Source of the DNA: Gammaproteobacteria bacterium
GTDB lineage: Bacteria; Pseudomonadota; Gammaproteobacteria; Steroidobacterales; Steroidobacteraceae
Reading direction: 5' to 3'
Length of the DNA: 7,053 nucleotides
Assembly: GCA_003165495.1 (NCBI GenBank)
Contig: PMMB01000028.1
Span: forward strand, 1 to 7,053
Notes under the pieces: model-generated
What the model was told of the DNA's origin: nothing
The model's input: the letters and a program-made list of their open reading frames with translations, nothing else
Databases searched by the model: none
Position numbers and translations under genes: made by a program
Shown here: piece by piece, positions 1 through 5,726 of the stretch
Numbering within the stretch: position 1 is the first letter of the stretch
Layout of the letters: every line of letters begins with the position of its first letter

Positions 1-465
1 TTGCACGACGAAGCCGCCGCCGATGCTGTAATACTCCTCTCGCGCCACTACTTGCAGCGCCGCATCGTGCGCCGTGAAGCGCATGCCGTTGGAATGACCG
101 GGCAGCACCTGATCCATGTGGAACAGAAGATTCAGCGGCTCGTCAAACGCGATCTCGTGTCGACCCAACAAACGAATACGTCCCTCGTCGCGTATCCTTT
201 TGAGCGTCGGTTCGACCGCGGAGGAATCGATGGTATCGGGGCTCAAACCCTCTAACCCGAGGAGAATGGCGCGATCCGAACAATGACCGCGGCCGGTCAA
301 CGCCAGGGAGCCATAGAGTTGCGCAGACACCTGAGCCGTGCGCTCCAGTAAATTGCGAGCCGCCAACAGTTGGACGAAGCCGCGCGCCGCATTCATCGGT
401 CCCATGGTGTGTGAACTGGATGGGCCAATGCCGATCTTGAAAATATCGAAGACACTCAAACTCAT
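1..465 (-). CDS. sdaA: L-serine ammonia-lyase (iron-sulfur L-serine dehydratase), N-terminal part, cut by window edge
   Basis: This enzyme deaminates L-serine to pyruvate and ammonia in the cytoplasm using an oxygen-sensitive [4Fe-4S] cluster. The first 155 residues are visible, read leftwards from the ATG at 465 to 463; the 3' end lies beyond base 1. The N-terminus MSLSVFDIFKIGIGPSSSHT followed by MGPM is the hallmark start of single-chain SdaA/SdaB proteins. Further family blocks are YGSLALTGRGH (residues 51-61), AILLGLEG (66-73), LPGHSNGMRF (121-130) and YYSIGGGFV (145-153). The visible part is the beta-chain-like domain; the cluster-binding cysteines of the alpha-like domain would come later and cannot be checked. 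The ribosome site is weak (CAGG about 9 bases upstream). The gene is divergent from the exported methyltransferase-like gene, with 93 bases between the starts. The family call is near certain; sdaA versus sdaB naming is arbitrary here. Confidence 0.95.
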   Translation of the reverse strand, partial: MSLSVFDIFKIGIGPSSSHTMGPMNAARGFVQLLAARNLLERTAQVSAQLYGSLALTGRGHCSDRAILLGLEGLSPDTIDSSAVEPTLKRIRDEGRIRLLGRHEIAFDEPLNLLFHMDQVLPGHSNGMRFTAHDAALQVVAREEYYSIGGGFVVQ

Positions 466-500
466 GCGTCTAAACCTGCGCCAGTCTTACGTAGCCACGG

Positions 501-529
501 ATCATACGCTGCTGACGCAAGTGGTAGAA
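501..529 (-). promoter_or_regulatory. possible sdaA promoter
   Basis: On the - strand TATGAT (506 to 501) differs from the -10 consensus at one base and would give a leader of roughly 30 bases before the sdaA ATG. With a 17-base spacer the -35 would be TTCTAC (529 to 524), which matches the consensus poorly. Position and -10 quality are the only support, so this is tentative. Confidence 0.25.
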
Positions 530-530
530 T
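525..530 (+). promoter_or_regulatory. possible -10 element for the exported methyltransferase-like gene
   Basis: TAGAAT matches the -10 consensus at four of six positions and lies 28 bases before the ATG at 559. No good -35 is visible 16 to 18 bases upstream. If real, transcription would start near 537, so the in-frame ATG at 529 could not be used. It overlaps the possible -35 of the divergent sdaA promoter. Confidence 0.2.
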
Positions 531-558
531 GATCGGAGGATTTAAAACGGAGTGTTCC

Positions 559-1326
559 ATGATTCGCCACCCACACGTTCTCGCGGCCGCTTTGACGGCC
601 ACACTAATGCTGACCGCAACCTGCGCGAGCGCCGCATCCGTTCCCGGCAACATCGCGGCAGCGGTTGCCGACGGCAATCGGCCGGATGCCGACAAGCAAC
701 GGGACGCGGACCGCAAACCGGCGGAAACTCTGGCGTTCACGGGCGTCAAGACCGGCGCACAGATTGCCGAGTTGTTGCCGGGCGGCGGCTACTTCACGCG
801 CATCTTCAGCAAGGCGGTCGGCAGCTCCGGACATGTGTATGCGCTGGTGCCCGCGCGTTCTCCCGATGCGCCGGCGGACATGCCGGATTTTGCCGCGCGT
901 GTGAAGGCGATAGCCGCCGATCCGAACTATGCCAATGTCAGCGTAGTGGTCGAGCCATTCAGCGAACTCGGCGTGCCGGCGCCCGTCGATCTGGTGTGGA
1001 CCTCGCAGAACTACCATGACCTGCACAACCTTCCCGGGCTGGATGTGGGGATATTCAATAAAATGGTGTTCGATGACTTGAAGCCCGGCGGTATCTATCT
1101 GGTCCTGGACCATACGGCGGAAGCGGGGTCGGGCGGACGGGATACCAAGACATTGCATAGAATCGACCCGGAAACCGTGAAAAAGGAAGTTCTGGCGGCA
1201 GGCTTCGTGTTCGTGGGAAGCAGCGAGCTGTTGCGCCGGCCCAGCGACAGCCACTCGCTGAAAGTGTTCGATCCAACGGTGCGCGGCAAGACCGATCAGT
1301 TCATATTAAAGTTTCGTAAGCCCTAG
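559..1326 (+). CDS. exported class I SAM-methyltransferase-like protein (COG4798 type)
   Basis: The product has 255 residues. Residues 1-25 are a Sec signal peptide: Arg and His near the start, a hydrophobic stretch (VLAAALTATLMLTA), then an Ala-Ser-Ala cleavage region, so the mature protein should be periplasmic. The mature part has a Rossmann-type start, GAQIAELLPGGGYFTRIFSK (66-85), in place of the usual GxGxG loop. It continues with GHVYALVP (91-98), VDLVWTSQNYHDLH (143-156), LKPGGIYLVLDH (174-185), LHRIDPETVKKEV (199-211) and a conserved end, RGKTDQFILKFRKP (242-255). This pattern matches proteins annotated as predicted methyltransferases (COG4798). No substrate is known to me, and activity in a compartment without free SAM is doubtful. 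The start at 559 is preferred over the in-frame ATG at 529 because ACGGAG (547-552) sits 6 bases before it and the signal peptide begins there. It appears to be a single-gene unit. Confidence 0.85.
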   Translation: MIRHPHVLAAALTATLMLTATCASAASVPGNIAAAVADGNRPDADKQRDADRKPAETLAFTGVKTGAQIAELLPGGGYFTRIFSKAVGSSGHVYALVPARSPDAPADMPDFAARVKAIAADPNYANVSVVVEPFSELGVPAPVDLVWTSQNYHDLHNLPGLDVGIFNKMVFDDLKPGGIYLVLDHTAEAGSGGRDTKTLHRIDPETVKKEVLAAGFVFVGSSELLRRPSDSHSLKVFDPTVRGKTDQFILKFRKP

Positions 1327-1421
1327 AGTTTAAGTCCTGGCCGCGAACTTAAGGGGGTCGTTTGCTGTCAACCAAAGCAGGCCTTTCACGTTGATCGGCT
1401 AGGACTAGAGGATTGAAGCAT

Positions 1422-1979
1422 ATGAAATTGGCACATTTTTCACTCACCTCACCCACTGCGCTGCGGCTCGCCGTCCCGATTGCGGTGACGGTTCTTTTGG
1501 CGGCCTGCGTGGCGCCGCCACCCCGCGTCGTCGCGGTGCCGGCCCCCCCGCCGCAACGAGTATTTGTCTATCCTGCTAACGGCCAGAGTCCGGAACAAAC
1601 CGACCGCGATCGTTACGAATGCCATGTTTGGGCGGTTCAGCAAACCGGGGTGGATCCGAGCCGCGCGGATGCGAGCCCCTACGAACGTGTCGTCGTTCAG
1701 CCCGCCAATCCCCCGGGAGCGGGCACGGTGGCCGGCGCGATCGGCGGTGCCATCCTCGGTTCCATAATCGCCGGGCCGCGCAATGCCGGCGCTGGGTTGA
1801 TCATTGGCGGCGCCACGGGCGCGATCGTCGGGTCGGCGTCAGATGCCAATGCCCAGGCGCGGGCGCAGCAGACTCAAGCGCAGTTCAATCAAAGCGCGGC
1901 CGACGGGCGCGCGCGAGGCGACTCCTATCGCCGTGCGATTGGCGCGTGCCTGCAGGGACGCGGCTATACGGTCAGCTAA
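1422..1979 (+). CDS. glycine-zipper lipoprotein with split Cys module
   Basis: The product has 185 residues. A signal peptide ends in the lipobox LAAC, so Cys29 should be lipidated; the next residue is Val, not Asp, which favours sorting to the outer membrane. A Pro-rich linker (32-45) follows. Residues 50-80 form a module YPANGQ...EQ...YECHVWA..QTGVDP. Residues 99-139 are a glycine zipper with GxxxG-type spacing (GAGTVAGAIGGAILGSIIAG, then a second Gly-rich stretch), a pattern typical of membrane-associating Gly-zipper envelope proteins. A Gln/Ala-rich stretch (143-160) leads to the end, YRRAIGACLQGRGYTV (169-184). Cys67 and Cys176 are the only cysteines besides the lipobox one and could form a disulfide. 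The ATG at 1422 is chosen because AGAGGA (1407-1412) precedes it by 9 bases; an in-frame TTG at 1413 is less likely. The downstream gene begins 48 bases later and shares the module. Function is unknown; a structural envelope role is inferred. Confidence 0.85.
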   Translation: MKLAHFSLTSPTALRLAVPIAVTVLLAACVAPPPRVVAVPAPPPQRVFVYPANGQSPEQTDRDRYECHVWAVQQTGVDPSRADASPYERVVVQPANPPGAGTVAGAIGGAILGSIIAGPRNAGAGLIIGGATGAIVGSASDANAQARAQQTQAQFNQSAADGRARGDSYRRAIGACLQGRGYTVS

Positions 1980-2027
1980 GACGCGTATCGCAATTTTTAG
2001 GTTAGAGAATTTGAGGTTGCCCTGGCT

Positions 2028-2777
2028 ATGAGTCAACTAAAAATCGCGTTGTTGTCGGTGTCCATGCTGTTGTGGGGCGTCCAGGCGAGCACGCTCGCTG
2101 TGGCAGCCGACGAACACGATCGAGGCGGTGCCGAGCCGCGGCAAGAGGCGCGCGCGCCCGCGGCTCGACCGGCGCCTCGACAGGGCGTGGGACGGCCGGC
2201 CTTGGACGGACGCGGACAGGTGCTGGACAGCCGCTACAACCACGGCCGCTACTATCCGCCCATGGGTACCGTCAGATCCTCGTTGCCCGATGACCACCGA
2301 CCCTACTTTCGTGGCGGCAGTCGCTACTATTTCAGCGGCGGCATTTGGTATGCGCCGCGAGGACCTGGATTCGTCGTCGTGCGCCCGCCGGTCGGCCTGG
2401 TTATTTCGGGGCTGCCGCCCTACTACTCGACCGTGTGGCTCGGCGGCGTTCCTTACTACTATGCCGACAATGTGTACTACTCGTGGCAACCCGATCAAAA
2501 CGGCTACGCCGTGGTCGATCCGCCCGACAATGCCGATGCTCCTTCGCCGCCGCCCGACAGTGCGCCGGACGATTTGATGATTTACCCCAAGAATGGTCAG
2601 ACCAAGGAACAGCAGGCCGCGGACCAATTCGAGTGTCACAATTGGGCGAAGGGCCAAACCGGCTTCGATCCGACACAGTCGGGAGGCGCAACTTCGGGCA
2701 ATGCCGACGCCGCTCGCAATAACTACAACCGCGCGATATCCGCGTGCTTGCAGGGTCGGGGCTATCAAGTCAACTAG
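2028..2777 (+). CDS. exported Tyr/Gly-rich protein, DUF6515-like, with C-terminal Cys module
   Basis: The product has 249 residues. Residues 1-27 are a signal peptide (IALLSVSMLLWGVQASTLAVAA). Residues 28-65 are a low-complexity Arg/Ala/Pro linker. Residues 70-165 are rich in Tyr, Gly and Pro: YYPPMGTV, PYFRGGSRYYFSGGIWYAP, GLPPYYSTVWLGG and VPYYYADNVYY. This resembles the DUF6515 family, whose function I do not know. After an acidic Pro-rich linker, residues 186-216 (YPKNGQ..EQ..ADQFECHNWA..QTGFDP) and 233-248 (YNRAISACLQGRGYQV) repeat the Cys module of the upstream lipoprotein without a glycine zipper between the halves. Cys203 and Cys240 are the only cysteines, which fits a disulfide in the oxidising periplasm. 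GAGG (2013-2016) lies 11 bases before the ATG. The 48-base gap to the upstream gene, with no terminator visible, suggests one transcript. A probable terminator overlaps the stop codon. Confidence 0.85.
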   Translation: MSQLKIALLSVSMLLWGVQASTLAVAADEHDRGGAEPRQEARAPAARPAPRQGVGRPALDGRGQVLDSRYNHGRYYPPMGTVRSSLPDDHRPYFRGGSRYYFSGGIWYAPRGPGFVVVRPPVGLVISGLPPYYSTVWLGGVPYYYADNVYYSWQPDQNGYAVVDPPDNADAPSPPPDSAPDDLMIYPKNGQTKEQQAADQFECHNWAKGQTGFDPTQSGGATSGNADAARNNYNRAISACLQGRGYQVN

Positions 2778-2814
2778 CGAGCGCGCCGCAACTCGCCGGC
2801 GCGTCGCTTATTTG
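2776..2814 (+). terminator. probable intrinsic terminator after the DUF6515-like gene
   Basis: Bases 2776-2788 (AGCGAGCGCGCCG) pair with 2797-2808 (CGGCGCGTCGCT), with one bulged G and an 8-base loop. The stem begins inside the TAG stop codon. The following T-rich stretch is short (TATTTG), so termination may be incomplete. Confidence 0.5.
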
Positions 2815-2822
2815 CGTCGTGA

Positions 2823-2925
2823 GCGGAATCCTACGCGGAGCGCCGTTTGCCGCCGACAGTGAATGAACCCGCAACCAGGCATTCTCTTCGGCAAGCGCCG
2901 TACGTTCATTGTGAGGAGATTCCGC
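2823..2925 (+). other. leader with overlapping inverted repeats before the DUF883-like gene
   Basis: Three potential RNA helices lie in the leader. GCGGAATC (2823-2830) pairs with GATTCCGC (2918-2925), which fills the space between the AGGAG ribosome site and the ATG. AATGAAC (2862-2868) pairs with GTTCATT (2904-2910). Bases 2844-2852 pair with 2889-2897 over 9 base pairs with one G-U. The last two helices interlock, so they are either alternatives or a pseudoknot. The pairing is seen in the sequence; a regulatory role is inference. No promoter or known riboswitch is recognised here. Confidence 0.3.
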
Positions 2926-2926
2926 G

Positions 2927-3184
2927 ATGCTGACCACCCACCCAAGCTCAGTCGTCCAGAAAAGGGATTTGCACGTGGGTGGTATTGGCTCGAGCGCGTC
3001 GGCAGTACTCGCCGCGGTGACCGATCCCATGAGTGACGAAGCTGATTCATGGCTCACGAGAGCCCGCGATGCGGCGCGAGACGCGAATGACTATGTGCAC
3101 GACAACCCTTGGGCTGCGCTCGCCGTTGTTGCCTTGGCGGGAGCGACCGCCGGCTATCTACTGTCGCGACGAAAAAGCGAATGA
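2927..3184 (+). CDS. small membrane-anchored protein with DUF883 (ElaB/YqjD)-like C-terminus
   Basis: The product has 85 residues. Residues 38-58 (DEADSWLTRARDAARDANDY) are charged and probably helical. They are followed by VHDNPWAALAVVALAGATAG (57-76) and YLLSRRKSE, a single C-terminal membrane segment (about 62-80) ending in positive charges. The HDNPW block followed by a Gly/Ala-rich segment and a terminal RR is the signature of the ElaB/YqjD/DUF883 family; E. coli members are inner-membrane proteins that bind ribosomes in stationary phase. The N-terminal 34 residues do not resemble the family's usual coiled-coil part, so this is a divergent or shortened member. AGGAG (2914-2918) lies 8 bases before the ATG; a start at codon 35 (ATG at 3029) is possible but lacks such a site. 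The stop overlaps the next start as ATGA, which implies translational coupling. Ribosome binding here is only inferred from family resemblance. Confidence 0.75.
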   Translation: MLTTHPSSVVQKRDLHVGGIGSSASAVLAAVTDPMSDEADSWLTRARDAARDANDYVHDNPWAALAVVALAGATAGYLLSRRKSE

Positions 3185-3417
3185 CCGATTCCCACGATGT
3201 GAAACGCAAGTTTTCCAATGACCGGCAGTGGCGTGATTTCATTGCGGCAGTTCACGATTCGGTGACGTACCCGTGTTCCGTGACTTACCCGATGGTCTTG
3301 GGCGCAGTGCGGTCGGGTCGAGCCTGGTTTAACGACGGCGCGGCGCGCGCATCGAGTTGGCTCGGCGGCCGGGCGAGTTCGCCCGAGACAGTCAGCCTGG
3401 AGCGGATTGAGGCGTAA
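3181..3417 (+). CDS. hypothetical 78-residue protein, translationally coupled
   Basis: I do not recognise this protein. The ATG at 3181 shares four bases (ATGA) with the stop of the DUF883-like gene, a classic coupling arrangement, so this start is preferred over frame extensions upstream that lack one. The N-terminus is charged (MTDSHDVKRKFSNDRQWRDF). The centre holds a six-residue duplication, SVTYPC then SVTYPM (27-38), with moderate hydrophobicity around VTYPMVLGAVRSG. The C-terminus (DGAARASSWLGGRASSPETV) is Ala/Ser/Gly-rich. I see no signal peptide or clear membrane segment. Its last 26 bases overlap the 3' end of the convergent fdhD gene. Coupling suggests it acts together with the upstream membrane protein, but that is inference. 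The frame could be non-coding; a search for homologues beside other DUF883 genes would decide. Confidence 0.55.
   Translation: MTDSHDVKRKFSNDRQWRDFIAAVHDSVTYPCSVTYPMVLGAVRSGRAWFNDGAARASSWLGGRASSPETVSLERIEA
3259..3294 (+). repeat. 18-base tandem duplication inside the 78-residue ORF
   Basis: Bases 3259-3273 and 3277-3291 match at 13 of 15 positions with an 18-base period. In the reading frame they encode SVTYPC and SVTYPM. The period is a multiple of three and one of the two differences (CGT AC versus CTT AC) keeps the same residues, which mildly supports coding. Confidence 0.6.
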
Positions 3418-4294
3418 GTTCCGGGGCGGATGTCAGCGTCAATCGCTCGGGGTATGAATACACATTGCAGTGCGCCTCGCGCAGGAATCCCACCAGCGTC
3501 AGTCCGGATGTCACCGCAAGATTGACCGCAAGACTGGAAGGCGCGCCGATGGCGGCAAGGACGCTCACGCCGGCGCGGATTGCCTTTTGCACGAGTTCGA
3601 AGCTGGCGCGACCGCTCAATACCACGATGCGATTGGTCAACGGTATCTCGTTCGACATGAGACTCATGCCCACGAGTTTGTCGAAGGCATTATGACGGCC
3701 CACGTCCTCCGCCACGTTGAGCAAGGTCCCCGAAAAATCGAAGAGTGCGGAGGCGTGTACCCCGCCGGTGTCGCCAAACTTCGACTGCGCTACACGCATG
3801 CGGTTTGGCAGACGCAGCAGCAGCGACAGAGCGACATGTCCGGTATCCGGGATATGCGTGGCGGCGGCGCGGGCGATGGCGGCATCGAGCCCCGTGGTAC
3901 CGCACACGCCGCAGCTCGAACCGGCTGAAAAGAGGCGGGAGGGGGTGTTCGGCACGATCTGCACCGTGGGATGCAGGCGTACATTGACCACATTCGGCCG
4001 CCGCGTGCTTGACTCGATCGCGTCGATATCCGCGGCTTGATTCACGATGCCCTCGCCATAGAGCAGCCCGGCGGCCAACCACTCATCGTCGCCCGGGGTG
4101 CGCATGGTGGTGCCGAAGGACATGGGTTCCAGCCCAAGCGCCGGATGATGCAGCAGGAATTCCAGCGGCGCTTCGACCGCCACTCGATCGTCCTTGGCCA
4201 CTTGGCTGTCGGCGCCCGAACGCAGAATACGCACGTTGAGCGTCCCACTCGCCGCCCGAGGCGCGGATTCCGTCGGTAACACATTATTGGCCAT
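3392..4294 (-). CDS. fdhD: formate dehydrogenase accessory sulfurtransferase FdhD
   Basis: FdhD carries sulfur from the cysteine desulfurase IscS to the bis-MGD molybdenum cofactor before its insertion into formate dehydrogenase; it acts in the cytoplasm. The product has 300 residues, slightly longer than the usual 260-280. Family motifs are present: VEAPLEF (40-46), DEWLAAGLLYGEGI (70-83), SSCGVCG (126-132) with the sulfur-relay cysteines Cys128 and Cys131, GGVHASALFD (177-186), AEDVGRHNAFDKLVG (195-209), VLSGRASFELVQK (225-237), GAPSSLAVNLA (250-260) and CNVYSYPERL (276-285). The start at 4294 (MANNVLPTES) is chosen; an in-frame TTG at 4348 would extend the protein by 18 residues but is less likely. 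No formate dehydrogenase subunit gene is in the window, so the client is encoded elsewhere. The gene is divergent from gabT, 83 bases apart, and its 3' end overlaps the convergent small gene by 26 bases. Confidence 0.96.
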   Translation of the reverse strand: MANNVLPTESAPRAASGTLNVRILRSGADSQVAKDDRVAVEAPLEFLLHHPALGLEPMSFGTTMRTPGDDEWLAAGLLYGEGIVNQAADIDAIESSTRRPNVVNVRLHPTVQIVPNTPSRLFSAGSSCGVCGTTGLDAAIARAAATHIPDTGHVALSLLLRLPNRMRVAQSKFGDTGGVHASALFDFSGTLLNVAEDVGRHNAFDKLVGMSLMSNEIPLTNRIVVLSGRASFELVQKAIRAGVSVLAAIGAPSSLAVNLAVTSGLTLVGFLREAHCNVYSYPERLTLTSAPELTPQSAPG

Positions 4295-4377
4295 GGCTAG
4301 GACCGCCCACCTTTTGCTCAAATTACCCGCCAATGATACCGTTCCCAAGTCTTGGCTACGTCATCAAAGGGGAACAA
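4295..4377. promoter_or_regulatory. divergent fdhD/gabT intergenic region
   Basis: This 83-base gap must hold the upstream signals of both genes if they have their own promoters. On the - strand TATCAT (4341 to 4336) matches the -10 consensus at five of six positions, without a good -35. On the + strand TTGCTC (4314-4319) and TACCGT (4337-4342) are 17 bases apart but both are weak. AAGGGGA (4367-4373) is the ribosome site of gabT. No operator palindrome stands out. Confidence 0.25.
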
Positions 4378-5679
4378 ATGTCGAAATCAGCCGATCTGAA
4401 AGCCCGCAAAGCGGCGGCGGTGCCCGTCGGCGTGGGCAGCCGGGGCATTTACGTGGCCAAGGCTGAAAATTCCGAGCTGTGGGATGTCGACGGCCGGCGC
4501 TTCATCGATTTCGCGGCGGGCATCGCCGTGCTCAACACCGGCCATCGCCATCCTAAGGTCATGGAAGCCGTGGCGCAGCAAGCGCTGGCGTTTACGCACA
4601 CCTGTTTCCATGTGGCGCCATACGAGTCCTATGTGCGGCTGGCCGAGCGCTTGAATACGCTGGCGCCCGGCGACTTCACGAAAAAGACTCTGTTTTTGAA
4701 TTCCGGCGCCGAGGCCGTCGAAAACGCCATCAAGATTGCGCGCTACCATACCAAGCGCTCCGCGGTGATCGCCTTTTCCGGCGGCTTTCACGGCCGCACG
4801 CTCATGACCATGGCGCTCACGGGCAAGGTCATGCCGTACAAGCGCGGCTTCGGCCCTTTTCCCGCCGAGGTTTATCATGCGGAATTTCCGCAACCCTATC
4901 GGGGTATCACCACGGAACAGGCGCTCGCCGATTTGGATCGGTTATTTCACGGTGACGTCGATCCGAAGTCGGTTGCGGCCGTCATCATCGAACCGGTACA
5001 GGGCGAGGGCGGCTTCAATGTGGCGCCCTTCGATTTCCTGCGCGCGCTGCGGCGTCTATGCGATGAACACGGCATCGTGCTGATCGCCGACGAAGTGCAA
5101 GGCGGCATGGCCCGAACCGGCAAGATGTTTTCGATTGAACACTCCGGCGTCGTGCCTGATGTCATCGCCATGGCCAAGGGTTTGGGCGGCGGTTTCCCGC
5201 TGTCGGCGGTGACCGGCCGCGCGACCATCATGGACGCGGCGCATGCCGGTGGCTTGGGAGGTACTTACGGCGGCAATCCGATCAGCATCGCGGCGGCGCA
5301 CGCGGTATTGGATGTGATCGAGGCAGAGGGGCTGTGCCCTCGCGCGGCGGCTGTCGGAGACAAAATGCGCACCCGGCTCCTGGGGCTGGCCAAGGAACTG
5401 CCGTGCATCGGCGATGTGCGGGGCCTCGGGGCGATGGTGGCCTTCGAATTGGTCAAGGATCTTAAGACCAAGGAACCCGACGCGGAGCTGACGGCGGCGG
5501 TGTTAACTCACGCCGAGCAGCGCGGCTTGATCCTCCTGTCATGCGGCACGGCGGCGAACGTCGTGCGCCTGCTGGCGCCGCTCACCATTCCGGATGCGGT
5601 GCTGGAAGAGGGATTGAACATCCTCTGCGCGGCAATCAAGGACGCGTGCGGGATAGAATCCGCGCGCGCGGTTGCTTGA
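4378..5679 (+). CDS. gabT: 4-aminobutyrate--2-oxoglutarate transaminase
   Basis: GabT is a cytoplasmic, PLP-dependent class III aminotransferase. It transfers the amino group of 4-aminobutyrate to 2-oxoglutarate, giving succinate semialdehyde and glutamate in the GABA shunt. The 433-residue product aligns along its whole length with remembered E. coli GabT, for example GIAVLNTGHRHPKV (48-61), PGDFTKKTLF (97-106), SGAEAVENAIKIAR (109-122), EPVQGEGGF (205-213), CDEHGIVLIADEVQ (228-241), GGLGGTYGGNP (291-301), IGDVRGLGAM (344-353) and GLILLSCG (383-390). Asp238 should contact the PLP ring nitrogen, and Lys267 in MAKGLGGGFPLS should form the Schiff base. The start at 4378 follows AAGGGGA and aligns with the E. 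coli N-terminus; an upstream in-frame ATG at 4333 adds 15 atypical residues. The succinate-semialdehyde dehydrogenase partner gene gabD is not in the window. Activity on related omega-amino acids such as 5-aminovalerate is possible. Confidence 0.95.
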   Translation: MSKSADLKARKAAAVPVGVGSRGIYVAKAENSELWDVDGRRFIDFAAGIAVLNTGHRHPKVMEAVAQQALAFTHTCFHVAPYESYVRLAERLNTLAPGDFTKKTLFLNSGAEAVENAIKIARYHTKRSAVIAFSGGFHGRTLMTMALTGKVMPYKRGFGPFPAEVYHAEFPQPYRGITTEQALADLDRLFHGDVDPKSVAAVIIEPVQGEGGFNVAPFDFLRALRRLCDEHGIVLIADEVQGGMARTGKMFSIEHSGVVPDVIAMAKGLGGGFPLSAVTGRATIMDAAHAGGLGGTYGGNPISIAAAHAVLDVIEAEGLCPRAAAVGDKMRTRLLGLAKELPCIGDVRGLGAMVAFELVKDLKTKEPDAELTAAVLTHAEQRGLILLSCGTAANVVRLLAPLTIPDAVLEEGLNILCAAIKDACGIESARAVA

Positions 5680-5690
5680 GTTAAGGTCTG

Positions 5691-5723
5691 CGCCTCCGCA
5701 CGCTGCCGTGCGGAGGCGTTCTT
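5691..5723 (+). terminator. strong intrinsic terminator after gabT
   Basis: CGCCTCCGCAC (5691-5701) and GTGCGGAGGCG (5708-5718) form a perfect 11-base-pair stem with a 6-base loop, followed by TTCTT. It starts 11 bases after the gabT stop. It lies directly between two converging genes, so the stem may also stop transcription of the receptor gene from the other side, although that strand has no T run after it. Confidence 0.85.
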
Positions 5724-5726
5724 CAT

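Noticed and set aside
1..255. 84-codon open frame on the + strand at the left edge
   Set aside because: It is the antisense of sdaA, whose protein motifs are unmistakable.
604..1254. 216-codon open frame on the - strand opposite the methyltransferase-like gene
   Set aside because: Arg/His/Ala-rich composition, no domain and no ribosome site, while the + strand carries clear family motifs and a signal peptide.
1330..1352. Inverted repeat TTAAGT/ACTTAA just after the exported methyltransferase-like gene, considered as a terminator
   Set aside because: Only six AT-rich base pairs with an 11-base loop, followed by GGGGG rather than T; not a credible intrinsic terminator.
2037..2768. Long open frame of 243 codons on the - strand, almost exactly opposite the DUF6515-like gene
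   Set aside because: Its translation is Arg/Val/Ile-rich without any recognisable domain, and it is aligned codon for codon with a convincing + strand gene. This is a usual shadow in GC-rich DNA.
3371..3384. GGGCGA/TCGCCC hairpin near the end of the 78-residue gene, considered as a terminator
   Set aside because: Six-base stem with almost no loop and no T run on either strand; it lies inside coding sequence just before the convergent overlap.
559..3417. A possible defence or mobile island in the block of small, poorly known genes
   Set aside because: No nuclease, helicase, toxin, integrase, transposase, terminal repeats or attachment-like duplications are visible; the proteins look like envelope and membrane components.
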